64,000 nucleotides of DNA from Octadecabacter ascidiaceicola (GTDB taxonomy: Bacteria; Pseudomonadota; Alphaproteobacteria; Rhodobacterales; Rhodobacteraceae). The position numbers were made by a program, and so were the translations under genes. Below the pieces are notes generated by a model, which saw only the letters and a list, made by a program, of their open reading frames with translations, did no database searches and was not told where the DNA came from. Below, one piece after another: positions 34,636 through 43,791 of this stretch (position 1 is the stretch's first letter; every line of letters starts with the position of its first letter). The DNA lies in NCBI RefSeq assembly GCF_900185015.1, contig NZ_FXYD01000001.1, positions 992,001-1,056,000 on the forward strand, given 5' to 3'.

Positions 34636-37600
34636 TGCGTTTTTTATTTGGATTGTTGTTTGTTGTTTGGGCGGGCGGCGCGTTTGCGCAGACCACCGAA
34701 GAAGACCGCGACTACATCACAGGCCTGATCGAAGACACCATTTCAAACGACGAAATGATCGTCCGCTTAGTGAACTTTGAAGGTGCGCTTAGCTCTGAGG
34801 CGACCGTAGATGCAATTACCATCGCGGACCCAGACGGGGTTTGGCTACGCTTTGAGGCGCTGACGCTTCAATGGAACCGTTCCGCCCTTTTATCTGGTCG
34901 CATAGAAGTCGAAACCCTAAGTGCGGAACGCATTGAACTGATCCGCCTTCCAGCAACAAACGAAACAGCCGCTGACCTTCCAAGCGCAGAGGCCACGCCG
35001 TTCAGTTTACCTGACCTACCCGTTTCCATTGACCTCAATTCTGTATCAGCAGACGAAATTGTTTTGCCCGAAGATTTGCTGGGAGAGCCAATAACCGCAC
35101 GTCTGAACGCGTCTTTGCGTCTTGGCGAGGGCGCGGGAGACACCGACTTCACTTTGGAACGCACAGACGGCAAGACGGGTCGCTTCATCGTCGATGCGTC
35201 CTTTGAAAACGAAACGCGCCGATTGGCGTTAAACTTTCTGGCGCAAGAAGGACAAAACGGGATAGCAGCCCGCCTCCTTAGCCTTCCAGACAATCCGTCA
35301 GTTAAGCTGGAAATCATCGGCGACGCGCCGCTAGATGAATTCACGGGCAATATAGCGCTGGCAACAAATGACGTAGAGCGTGTGACAGGTACCGTCGTGT
35401 TGTCGCGCTCCGTTGATAGCACCGACCAAGACTTCAACATCGACCTAGCGGGCGATTTGCGCCCTATGTTGGCCGATCAGTACGACCCGTTCTTTGGCGA
35501 ACAAGCAATCCTACGTGTTCAAGGCACCGTGCCCAGCGGCGGCGGCGTGCAACTGTCCAACTTGCTCATTGCTGCTGATCAGGTGGTGTTACGCGGGTCA
35601 GCAAATATTGACGCGCAGGGTTGGCCAGAAACGATTGATCTGCGCGGGCGTCTCGGGTCTGGCGGTGCGAACCGTGTTCTCCTCCCCATTGCAGGTGACC
35701 CGATCGAAGTCAGCGAAATGTCTCTCAATGTACAATATGATGAAGCCAACGGAGAAACGTGGACCGGCGCCTTCGATATCACGTCCCTAACGCAGACCGG
35801 GGTTTCTGTCGGCGCGCTCACGCTCTCAGGTGGTGGTGTTATCTCCCCTAGTATTAACGCAACGCGCGGGCGCTTTTCAGCGGATTTGAACTATGCGGCG
35901 CGTGGCCTCGTATTTGATGATGCTGCCTTAAGCGAGGCGATTGGAACTGACATTGATGGCACGCTCAACGTCGGGCGATTGTCCGATGGGCCCTTCGTGG
36001 TGCGCGAACTCACATTAGCTGGGGCCGGAATTCAGGCGTTCGGTCTTGCCTACATCAATGGTCCGGGCGAACGCTTCAACACGCGTGCGGAACTCTCTGT
36101 AACGGCAGATGATTTCACCCGCTTCGCTGCGTTGACTGGTGTTGAACTGGCAGGAAACGGTACCATTGCGCTTTCGGGGACGGCGCTACCTTTTGACGGT
36201 ATTTTCGATTTCGACATTGACGCGAGCACCCGCGACCTTGCCCTTGGCATCCCCGAAGCGGACCCGCTTTTAGCTGGCGAAGGAACGCTGGCGCTTCAAA
36301 TCGCACGCGACACGACGGGGACGCGACTAAGCGAGATCAACATCCGCAATGAGGCCGTCGTTGCGACTGGCGACGCCGAGATCACCGCACAATCAGCGGC
36401 CGCAAACTTTACCGCTCAGATCACGGACTTGAACATTCTCGCACCTGAACTTTCGGGCCCGGCGACCCTTACTGCTGATGTCAAAACTGATTCAGAAGGC
36501 GTGATTGCTCTGGACGCTGACGTTGCAGCGCCACACATAAGCGCCTCAACGGTTGGAACCGCGTCTCCGCATGAAAACGGATACGTCCTTCAAACCGACA
36601 CGACCCTCTCCGTGAGTGATCTGAGCGCCTATGGCAATGTCGCGGGGCAACGCCTTGGCGGTGGCCTCACGGTCGAATTGGACGGCATCTACTCAACAAA
36701 TACGGGCGTTCTAAGTGCGGATATCGCCGCACGTACACAAGACCTTCGTGCAGGTCCTGCGGTGCTGGATCGTGTGTTCGCGGGGCTCGGTCGTGTGTCT
36801 GCGAACGTCGGACTTTCTGAGTCTCGACGCCTTCGCATTGATGCCCTTAATGCCGTGTTTCCGAACCTTACAGCGAACGGTGCCGTCGTAACATCCGGCA
36901 GCGATACGACGGCCAACTTGTCTGTACGTTTGCGTGACATTGCGGTGTTAGTATCCGATTTCTCTGGCCCACTGGTTGCTGAGATTTCCGCGAACCAAGA
37001 TGCGTCTGGTTGGAACGTCACGGGTGATGCAACGGGTCCGGCCGGTACTGCTGCGCGTGCAACAGGGCGTGTTTCAAATAGCGGTCAGCTGGACGTGAAC
37101 ATCAACGGCTCTGCCCCCCTTGCACTCGCAAACGTTTATATCGATCCGCGTCAAATCAGCGGTTTGGCCCAGTTTGATCTGACGGTGAACGGCCCGCCTG
37201 CCCTGTCATCTGTGCGCGGGCCCGTAACAATCAGCGGCGCCCGCTTAGTGGCACCAAACCTGCGCCAAGCGATTGAAGACTTGAACGGTACACTTCAACT
37301 TGCTGGCGGAACGGCACGCCTTGATCTTCGGGCGGCCAGTGCAGACGGTGGCGCCTTGACGCTTTCTGGCCCTGTCGACCTCGTCCCACCTTTTCAAGCC
37401 GCCTTAAATGCCCAGCTTACGGATGTCGTTTTGCGTGATCCGACCCTTTACCGCACCACGGCAAACGGACTGGTCACGATTAACGGGCCCCTAACTGGCG
37501 GTGCGCAGATCGCGGGGACGATCGACGTTGGAGCGGCAGAAGTACAGGTCCCATCAACCGGTGTCAGCGCATTGGGCAGCCTGCCCGAAGTAACGCATCT

Positions 37601-38393
37601 TGGACCACGCATGGATGTTCAACAAACGCTCGCACGGGCCGGAGTGAACACAGCACCCGTGACAGAGCAAGCCACCATCGCTGGGCCCGACTTCCCAATC
37701 AACCTTCTCATCCGCGTCCCTTCGCGTATCTTCGTGCGCGGTCGCGGGCTGGATGCAGAACTTGGGGGGCAATTGCGCCTAACTGGGAGCCTAAACAATC
37801 TTATCCCTATAGGACGGTTCGATCTGGTTCGCGGGCGATTGAACATCTTGGGGCAACGTTTTGAATTGGACGAAGGTTACGCTCAACTCCAAGGGGATTT
37901 CTCCCCATTTTTGCGGTTGGTCGCCACGACAGAGACCGCGACCGGAACCATGGTCAGTATTATCGTTGAAGGCCCTGCTGAAGATATTGAAGTGCGTTTC
38001 GAAAGCTCGCCTGAATTGCCGCAGGACGAAGTCCTCGCTCAGTTGCTGTTTGGCCGCGACCTGTCTTCCATCAGCCCATTGCAAGCGGTGCAGTTAGCTT
38101 CCGCCGTGGCAACGCTTGCCGGCACTGGTGGTGCGAACGGTGGCGTAGTCGGAAACCTCCGTGAAGGGCTCGACCTTGATGACCTAGATTTTGTGACCAG
38201 TGAGGATGGCACCGCAGCCGTTCGCGCTGGGAAATACATCTCAGACAACGTCTACACAGATGTCACCGTTGGCGCGAATGGCAACTCAGAGATCAACATC
38301 AATATCGACATCGACCGCAACTTCACCGCACGCGGGTCGGTTGGGTCCGACGGTGAAACCAGCGTCGGGATCTTCTTTGAGCGCGACTACTAA
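34635..38393 (+). CDS. tamB: Translocation and assembly module protein TamB
   Basis: 1252 residues. The N-terminal hydrophobic segment (1-19) anchors or exports the protein; the rest is a long beta-rich, Asp/Thr/Ala-rich repeat region forming the AsmA/TamB-type groove. The C-terminal DUF490 domain (about 1010-1252) is clear: F-D-L-V-R-G-R-L-N-I-L-G-Q-R-F, then L-L-F-G-R-D-L-S, and a final F-F-E-R-D-Y. It spans the periplasm and works with TamA. It converges with the ABC permease gene 6 nt away. Confidence 0.92.
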   Translation: MRFLFGLLFVVWAGGAFAQTTEEDRDYITGLIEDTISNDEMIVRLVNFEGALSSEATVDAITIADPDGVWLRFEALTLQWNRSALLSGRIEVETLSAERIELIRLPATNETAADLPSAEATPFSLPDLPVSIDLNSVSADEIVLPEDLLGEPITARLNASLRLGEGAGDTDFTLERTDGKTGRFIVDASFENETRRLALNFLAQEGQNGIAARLLSLPDNPSVKLEIIGDAPLDEFTGNIALATNDVERVTGTVVLSRSVDSTDQDFNIDLAGDLRPMLADQYDPFFGEQAILRVQGTVPSGGGVQLSNLLIAADQVVLRGSANIDAQGWPETIDLRGRLGSGGANRVLLPIAGDPIEVSEMSLNVQYDEANGETWTGAFDITSLTQTGVSVGALTLSGGGVISPSINATRGRFSADLNYAARGLVFDDAALSEAIGTDIDGTLNVGRLSDGPFVVRELTLAGAGIQAFGLAYINGPGERFNTRAELSVTADDFTRFAALTGVELAGNGTIALSGTALPFDGIFDFDIDASTRDLALGIPEADPLLAGEGTLALQIARDTTGTRLSEINIRNEAVVATGDAEITAQSAAANFTAQITDLNILAPELSGPATLTADVKTDSEGVIALDADVAAPHISASTVGTASPHENGYVLQTDTTLSVSDLSAYGNVAGQRLGGGLTVELDGIYSTNTGVLSADIAARTQDLRAGPAVLDRVFAGLGRVSANVGLSESRRLRIDALNAVFPNLTANGAVVTSGSDTTANLSVRLRDIAVLVSDFSGPLVAEISANQDASGWNVTGDATGPAGTAARATGRVSNSGQLDVNINGSAPLALANVYIDPRQISGLAQFDLTVNGPPALSSVRGPVTISGARLVAPNLRQAIEDLNGTLQLAGGTARLDLRAASADGGALTLSGPVDLVPPFQAALNAQLTDVVLRDPTLYRTTANGLVTINGPLTGGAQIAGTIDVGAAEVQVPSTGVSALGSLPEVTHLGPRMDVQQTLARAGVNTAPVTEQATIAGPDFPINLLIRVPSRIFVRGRGLDAELGGQLRLTGSLNNLIPIGRFDLVRGRLNILGQRFELDEGYAQLQGDFSPFLRLVATTETATGTMVSIIVEGPAEDIEVRFESSPELPQDEVLAQLLFGRDLSSISPLQAVQLASAVATLAGTGGANGGVVGNLREGLDLDDLDFVTSEDGTAAVRAGKYISDNVYTDVTVGANGNSEININIDIDRNFTARGSVGSDGETSVGIFFERDY

Positions 38394-38399
38394 ACGCCG

Positions 38400-39293
38400 T
38401 TAGCTGGGTGACATTCCACGCAAGCGTTCAGACCGCCGCCGCAAAATTTCAAGCGTGAACAACAGCAGGACCGAGACAGCGATAAGAATTGTCGCAACCG
38501 CTAGAATGGTCGGACTGATCTGTTCGCGAAGTCCGGTGAACATTTGCCACGGCAATGTTTTTTGCCCAGCGGAACCGACGAATAGCACCACGACTACTTC
38601 GTCAAAGGATGTGATGAAGGCGAACAAACCACCCGACACGACACCTGGCAAAATGAGCGGCATCTGGATTTTGAAGAAAGTCGTCACAGGGTTCGCACCC
38701 ATGTTGGCCGCCGCGCGAGTTAGAGATTGATCAAACCCGACAAGCGTCGCCGTAACAGTGATAATCACGAACGGAATTCCCAGCGCAGCGTGTGCCAATA
38801 CAACGCCCCAGTATGTCCCCGTCAGGGTGAACGGCAGGTCGATCTTGCCGAACGGTGTTGGGATGTATGGGTTGGAGTAGAAGAAATACATGCCTGTCGC
38901 GGAGATGATCAGCGGTACGATCATTGGTGAAATCAGGATCGCCATGATCGCACGGCGGAACGGGACGTGTGACTGGCTCAGGCCGATGGCGGCCAAGGTC
39001 CCAAATGACACCGACAGGATCGTCGCCACAGGCGCGATCTTGAGCGAGTTTTTCAGTGCCAATTGCCAATCGGAATTCGTAAAGAAATCCTCATAGTGTT
39101 TGGTCGAGTACCCTTCGGGATCAAGCGCCAGCATTTCTGGCGTGAACGTGAAGAAGTCCTGTGCGTTGAATGACAACGGGATGATCACAATGATCGGTGC
39201 GATCAGGAAGAAGAAGATAAGCCCACAAATGATGCGGAAGCTATAGTGCCAGACCCGTTGGCCTGTCGTTGCATATGGTGGCAATGCAGACAT
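38400..39293 (-). CDS. ABC transporter permease (PotC-like)
   Basis: 297 residues with six transmembrane helices and the EAA loop A-A-A-N-M-G-A-N-P-V-T-T-F-F-K-I-Q-M-P-L-I-L-P-G (about 195-218) that docks on the ATPase. The layout is that of the spermidine/putrescine PotC group. Last gene of the transporter operon, 3 nt after the other permease. The operon's association with a creatinase gene suggests a guanidino or amine substrate; this is inference from context. Confidence 0.9.
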   Translation of the reverse strand: MSALPPYATTGQRVWHYSFRIICGLIFFFLIAPIIVIIPLSFNAQDFFTFTPEMLALDPEGYSTKHYEDFFTNSDWQLALKNSLKIAPVATILSVSFGTLAAIGLSQSHVPFRRAIMAILISPMIVPLIISATGMYFFYSNPYIPTPFGKIDLPFTLTGTYWGVVLAHAALGIPFVIITVTATLVGFDQSLTRAAANMGANPVTTFFKIQMPLILPGVVSGGLFAFITSFDEVVVVLFVGSAGQKTLPWQMFTGLREQISPTILAVATILIAVSVLLLFTLEILRRRSERLRGMSPS

Positions 39294-39296
39294 ATC

Positions 39297-40928
39297 TTAG
39301 CCCCCCAATTTCACGTTATCGATGCCAACGATCTTGTCATACATCCAGTATAGCAACATCACGACTGCCAGAAGGATCGTGCCCAACGCCGCAGCAAGAC
39401 CCCAGTTCAGCGAGCTGGAAATATGGTAAGCGATCCGGTTCGAGATGAAGACACCCTTAGTGCCGCCGACCAGTTCAGGCGTGATGTAGTAGCCGATGGA
39501 CAGAATGAACACGAGGATACACCCTGCGCCGATCCCGGGGACAGACTGCGGGAAATAGACCCGCCAGAAGGCTGTCCAATTCGTTGCGCCAAGTGACTTA
39601 GCCGCGCGCAGATAACTTGGTGGGATCGTCTTCATCACCGAATAGAGCGGCAAGATCATGAACGGCAACAGAATGTGCGTCATCGCGATGATTGTACCGG
39701 TCTGGTTATTGATAAGTTGCAGCCGACCATCATCCGCGACGATGCCAATCCAGACGAGTACGTCGTTAATCACGCCCTGCTGTTGCAGCAGCACTTTCCA
39801 CGCAGATGTACGCACCAAGAGCGACGTCCAGAACGGCAGCAAAACAAGGATCATCAGCATGTTGGCTTTGCGGTCTGGCAGGTTCGCCAGCAGCCATGCA
39901 ATTGGATACCCCAATAGCACACACATCCCCATGATTGTTAACGACATAATCATGGTCCGAATGAACAACACGATATAAATCTGCTCATTCTCAGGGCGCC
40001 ATTCAGGACCGTCGAGCCCCTTTTGCATGTCGATCGAATTCAGGAAGTAACCGTTCGTGTAGGCTGGGCCATAAGTCTGGATCGTAGTCCAGACACCTTG
40101 ATCACCCCAGTCATCGTCTATGTCGAGGAAAACGGCTCTGGGGTCATCCAATACCACGCCATCCAATGCGGTCGCTGCTTCGCGCAATGCGAGGGCCAGC
40201 TCTTCTGGCACATCAGATGGCGGTGTCGCTGATGGCAGCTCTTGCGCCAAAACATGGAACAAGATTGGCCACGGTTTTTCACCCAGCGGGTTGTCTTCTT
40301 CACTAACCGATTGAAGCACGTATGACGCATAAAGCGATGTTGTCCCGGGGAATTGCTCAGCGAAGCTTGAGTTTGCGTTAAATTCGGGTGCGATGCGGGT
40401 GCTAGAATCTTCGCCGTCCCAAGCGTTGATCGCGTCCACCCATTCGGACGTTCCGATCAACCTTCCAAACGCATCGCGATCTTTCCAAATGTCGTTGACG
40501 CCTTCGAGAACGTCTTGCGGTGTTTCGCCGATCTCATCGACGCCACGACCCGTTTTGCGTAGCAAGGATGAAATCCCCGTTCGCTCGTAGTTTAATCGAC
40601 TACCTAGCCGCGTGTGTGCCTTCGCTTCAACCGCCACGGCCAGATCACGGGCGAGCGCTTCATAGATCATATCATCTGGCGCGCCCTCTCCGTCCCAATC
40701 GGGCAGCAAAGCAGTCGTGCGCGGCAGCGTATCGGAAACAATCTGGTTCTCGACGGAGCGGAACAGCATATCGGCGATCGGCATCACGAAGGACACCAAA
40801 ATGAAAATCAGCAACGGCGCAATCAGCATCATCGCGCGGAGTTTCTGGCGACGTAATGCACGGTTGAGGGATGCCTTTAGCGGGCGTCCATCTGCAGCCA
40901 GAACGGGGCCTGTTGTTGTGTCGCTCAT
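39297..40928 (-). CDS. ABC transporter permease (PotB-like) with large N-terminal periplasmic insert
   Basis: 543 residues, far above the usual 280-320 for PotB. Helix one (about 33-57) is followed by some 220 mostly polar residues (about 60-310) before the remaining five helices. The EAA loop A-A-K-S-L-G-A-T-N-W-T-A-F-W-R-V-Y-F-P (about 437-455) is intact. The insert should face the periplasm and may contact the binding protein. Its ATG overlaps the DUF1330 stop by 4 bp. Confidence 0.9.
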   Translation of the reverse strand: MSDTTTGPVLAADGRPLKASLNRALRRQKLRAMMLIAPLLIFILVSFVMPIADMLFRSVENQIVSDTLPRTTALLPDWDGEGAPDDMIYEALARDLAVAVEAKAHTRLGSRLNYERTGISSLLRKTGRGVDEIGETPQDVLEGVNDIWKDRDAFGRLIGTSEWVDAINAWDGEDSSTRIAPEFNANSSFAEQFPGTTSLYASYVLQSVSEEDNPLGEKPWPILFHVLAQELPSATPPSDVPEELALALREAATALDGVVLDDPRAVFLDIDDDWGDQGVWTTIQTYGPAYTNGYFLNSIDMQKGLDGPEWRPENEQIYIVLFIRTMIMSLTIMGMCVLLGYPIAWLLANLPDRKANMLMILVLLPFWTSLLVRTSAWKVLLQQQGVINDVLVWIGIVADDGRLQLINNQTGTIIAMTHILLPFMILPLYSVMKTIPPSYLRAAKSLGATNWTAFWRVYFPQSVPGIGAGCILVFILSIGYYITPELVGGTKGVFISNRIAYHISSSLNWGLAAALGTILLAVVMLLYWMYDKIVGIDNVKLGG

Positions 40929-41215
40929 TCGTATCCCTCCACAAGGACGATCATACTGTCAGCATTGGCATGGCGGATCTTGATCACGTCTTGATACGCG
41001 GGCGAATGGTAGAAGTCTCTAGCAGCTTGAAAGCTGTCGAATTCGAAAACGACGTGACGCGCATACTGCGGGCCTTCAGCGTTTTCGGCATCTCCACCAC
41101 GGACAAGGATACGCGCACCGGCGGCTTCAAACATCGGCGTGTCACGGGCAACGTATTCTTTATACGCCTCCTCGTTGGTCACGGTGATGTGGCCGATGAT
41201 GTATCCCTTAGGCAT
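40925..41215 (-). CDS. DUF1330 protein
   Basis: 96 residues of a ferredoxin-like dimeric alpha/beta-barrel fold: G-Y-I-I-G-H-I-T-V-T-N, Y-V-A-R-D-T-P-M-F, H-V-V-F-E-F-D-S-F-Q-A-A and Y-H-S-P-A-Y-Q-D are the DUF1330 markers. Related folds act as small enzymes or ligand-binding proteins; no activity is established for this family. Its position inside the transporter operon, coupled to the permease, points to a role in substrate handling. Confidence 0.88.
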   Translation of the reverse strand: MPKGYIIGHITVTNEEAYKEYVARDTPMFEAAGARILVRGGDAENAEGPQYARHVVFEFDSFQAARDFYHSPAYQDVIKIRHANADSMIVLVEGYE

Positions 41216-41249
41216 TCTTTGTATCCGAATTTGGTGGTCGTTGGGTCGA

Positions 41250-41276
41250 AAGGGCGGGCAATCGCAGCCCGCCCTT
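41250..41276 (-). terminator. Intercistronic hairpin after the binding-protein gene
   Basis: Perfect 10-bp stem AAGGGCGGGC/GCCCGCCCTT (41250-41259, 41267-41276) with a 7-nt loop, placed 13 nt after the binding-protein stop and before the DUF1330 gene. Such hairpins often protect the abundant binding-protein mRNA and lower read-through into permease genes. Confidence 0.65.
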
Positions 41277-41289
41277 CCAATTCAATCGG

Positions 41290-42396
41290 TTACTGGGACA
41301 ACCAGACCTGGAATTTCGCATCCAGATCGTCACGGTAGTCAGCCCACCATTCGTAGTTGTACAGGAACGTGTTTTCCGCGTTCGCTGGGTCTGTTGGCAT
41401 GTGTGGTGCCATGTCGATACCCAGTTCAGCGTGGTTTCCAACAAGCGGTGCGGAAGACGCACGTGCTGGACCGTAGCTGATGTACTTGGCTTGGTCTGCA
41501 AGACGCTGTGTGTCAGTCGCGAAACGGACGTAGTCCAATGCGCGTGCTTCACGCTCAGGTGACAGGCCAGTTGGGATGATCCAACCGCCAAGGTCAAACA
41601 CTTGCGCGTCCCAGAGCATTGCCACCGGCTGGTCCTGCTCTTCGATCAAAGCAAACAAACGACCGTTGTATGTGGATCCCATGACAACTTCGCCGTCAGC
41701 CAAAAGCTGTGGCGTATCAGCACCAGCGGACCACCAGATAACGCTGTCTTTAATGGTGTCGAGCTTGGCAAATGCCTGTGCCTGACCTTCTTCTGTCTCC
41801 AGAACGTCATAAACGTCGTCTTTCGCTACGCCGTCACAAAGCAAAGCCCATTCCATGTTGTTGATTGGGCGCTTTTCGAGGGAACGCATACCTGGGTATG
41901 TTTCAGTGTCGAAGACTGCGCAGATGTCTGTTGGTGCAGTGTCGCCAACGAGGTCTGTACGGTAACCAAATGTCGTGGAGTACACGATCTGCGGGATGAA
42001 GCAGTCGGACACCAGAAGATCGCCGAAGTCATCAGAAGCAGTGGATCCATCGTCGCCCGGTGCTAGTTGCTCATCAAAGTCGATTTCCAGCGCAAGGCCT
42101 TCGTCGCAAAGACGGATCGCATCGGATGCAACCACATCAACAACGTCCCAAGTAACGTTGCCTGCTTCGTTCATCGCACGAAGTTTCGCAACTGCTTCAG
42201 CAGAGGATTCATCGTTGATGATGTTGACGCCAGTCATCTCAGAGTAAGGCATGTGGTATGCGTTGTTTTGTGATGCGGAGTATGCGCCGCCCCAGCTAAC
42301 GATTGTCATCTCATCGGCCATGTGGCTTTCCGCAACAGCGAGTGTCGCCGTCAGCGTCAGACATGTTGTGGCCATCAATTTCATAGTCGTTTTCAT
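41290..42396 (-). CDS. ABC transporter periplasmic substrate-binding protein (PotD-like)
   Basis: 368 residues with a signal peptide (about 1-22, A-V-A-E-S). The mature start T-I-V-S-W-G-G-A-Y-S-A-S-Q and the later L-A-D-G-E-V-V-M-G-S-T-Y-N-G-R segment place it in the polyamine-type (PotD/family 1) binding proteins. The ligand pocket is rich in Asp/Glu/Trp (W-D-V-V-D-V, W-W-S-A-G-A-D), which would suit a cationic or guanidinium ligand. It sits between the ATPase and permease genes. Confidence 0.9.
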   Translation of the reverse strand: MKTTMKLMATTCLTLTATLAVAESHMADEMTIVSWGGAYSASQNNAYHMPYSEMTGVNIINDESSAEAVAKLRAMNEAGNVTWDVVDVVASDAIRLCDEGLALEIDFDEQLAPGDDGSTASDDFGDLLVSDCFIPQIVYSTTFGYRTDLVGDTAPTDICAVFDTETYPGMRSLEKRPINNMEWALLCDGVAKDDVYDVLETEEGQAQAFAKLDTIKDSVIWWSAGADTPQLLADGEVVMGSTYNGRLFALIEEQDQPVAMLWDAQVFDLGGWIIPTGLSPEREARALDYVRFATDTQRLADQAKYISYGPARASSAPLVGNHAELGIDMAPHMPTDPANAENTFLYNYEWWADYRDDLDAKFQVWLSQ

Positions 42397-42484
42397 TGAA
42401 GTCTCCCATTGAAGTGCCCGGTTTTGTACGTTTCAGCGTGACCGTCCGGGCGACGGACATGCTGTTTTATCGAACGCTGCGCAG

Positions 42485-43579
42485 CTATGCGTCGAGCGCT
42501 CGGCAATCCTCTGCGAGCCAGCCAATCTCGATCATCTCGCCGGGCTTCAGGCGTTTCTGATCAGGCGCGTTACGTGTTTTGATCACGAACTCATCGGTTC
42601 CAGCCACGCGCAGGCGCGTTCTGAAGATATCGCCCATGTAAATGAACTCAAGCACCTCGGCCTTCAGCGTATGGGCATCAGCGTGCAAACGCTCACGGTT
42701 GAATTCAACGCGTTCAGGGCGAATGGAAACGCGTGTGCGTTCGCCAACTGTCGAAACGTTCACCGGAACCGCATCGATAATGTCACCACTGTCGAGCTTA
42801 ACGATACAAGTGTTGCCCTGAATTTCCTGCACCACACCTTCCAGCGTGTTGTTCTCACCGATAAACTGCGCAACGAAGCTGTTTTCGGGCTGCTCGTACA
42901 GCTGATCTGGCGGCGCGAGTTGTTGAATGCGACCATCATCGAACACAGCGACACGGTCTGACATTGTCAGCGCTTCGGTTTGGTCGTGCGTCACGTAAAC
43001 CGTTGTAATACCAAGCTCATGCGCGAGATTTGTGATTTCGAACTGCAAGGTTTCGCGCAATTGTTTATCCAGCGCACCAAGGGGTTCGTCCATCAAAACC
43101 AATTCAGGTTCAAACACCAAAGCACGCGCCAACGCGATGCGCTGCTGTTGACCACCAGAAAGCTGTGCAGGGCGACGTCCGGCGAAATCTTGCATCTGAA
43201 CCCTGCCCAGCGCGCGCATGACTTTTTCCTCACGCTCGGACTTGCCGATTTTGCGCACTTCCAACGGGAAAGATAGGTTTTCCGCAACCGACATATGCGG
43301 GAACAGCGCGTAGTTCTGGAACACCATGCCAATGCCGCGCTTGTGCGGTGGGATATTGTTTATTGAAACACCATCAAGCAGGATGTCGCCGTGTGTGGCT
43401 GTCTCAAACCCTGCAAGCATCATAAGGCAAGTCGTTTTGCCAGACCCTGATGGCCCAAGCATTGTCAAAAACTCGCCCTTAGGCATCGAAAGGTTCAGGT
43501 CTTTGACTACCAAAACTTCGCCGTCGTAACTTTTCTGGACACGTTCAAAGGCCACGAAAGCCGACTGCGTATCTGTCAT
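42485..43579 (-). CDS. ABC transporter ATP-binding protein (PotA-like)
   Basis: 364 residues. Walker A G-P-S-G-S-G-K-T (42-49), Q-loop F-Q-N-Y (87-90), signature L-S-G-G-Q-Q-Q-R (140-147), Walker B L-V-L-M-D-E-P (160-166) and H-loop V-T-H-D are all intact. The C-terminal TOBE domain (about 280-360) is the regulatory part typical of PotA/UgpC ATPases. First gene of the transporter operon; the 212-bp gap upstream, facing the creatinase 3' end, should hold its promoter. Confidence 0.93.
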   Translation of the reverse strand: MTDTQSAFVAFERVQKSYDGEVLVVKDLNLSMPKGEFLTMLGPSGSGKTTCLMMLAGFETATHGDILLDGVSINNIPPHKRGIGMVFQNYALFPHMSVAENLSFPLEVRKIGKSEREEKVMRALGRVQMQDFAGRRPAQLSGGQQQRIALARALVFEPELVLMDEPLGALDKQLRETLQFEITNLAHELGITTVYVTHDQTEALTMSDRVAVFDDGRIQQLAPPDQLYEQPENSFVAQFIGENNTLEGVVQEIQGNTCIVKLDSGDIIDAVPVNVSTVGERTRVSIRPERVEFNRERLHADAHTLKAEVLEFIYMGDIFRTRLRVAGTDEFVIKTRNAPDQKRLKPGEMIEIGWLAEDCRALDA

Positions 43580-43751
43580 ATAGACATTCCCCCCTGCGGA
43601 TAGGCGCCCGCATCATCCGCGCAGGTCACCCAAAGTCTGAACGTCAGCCTGCTTGAGAGTCTCAAAGAACACAACATGATTCGTGGAAAGTTGTGGCGCT
43701 AACAGGTTCAATTTCTAACAGTATTAACTGTTTTCTATGCTCATCATTAGA

Positions 43752-43786
43752 TCGCGCGGCGCATCTTACTCTAATGTGCCGCGCGA
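43752..43786 (-). terminator. Hairpin downstream of the creatinase gene
   Basis: TCGCGCGGC (43752-43760) pairs exactly with GCCGCGCGA (43778-43786), 5 nt past the creatinase stop. The loop is 17 nt and no T-run follows on the minus strand, so termination may be partial and the transporter genes could be reached by read-through. Confidence 0.55.
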
Positions 43787-43791
43787 CTTGC

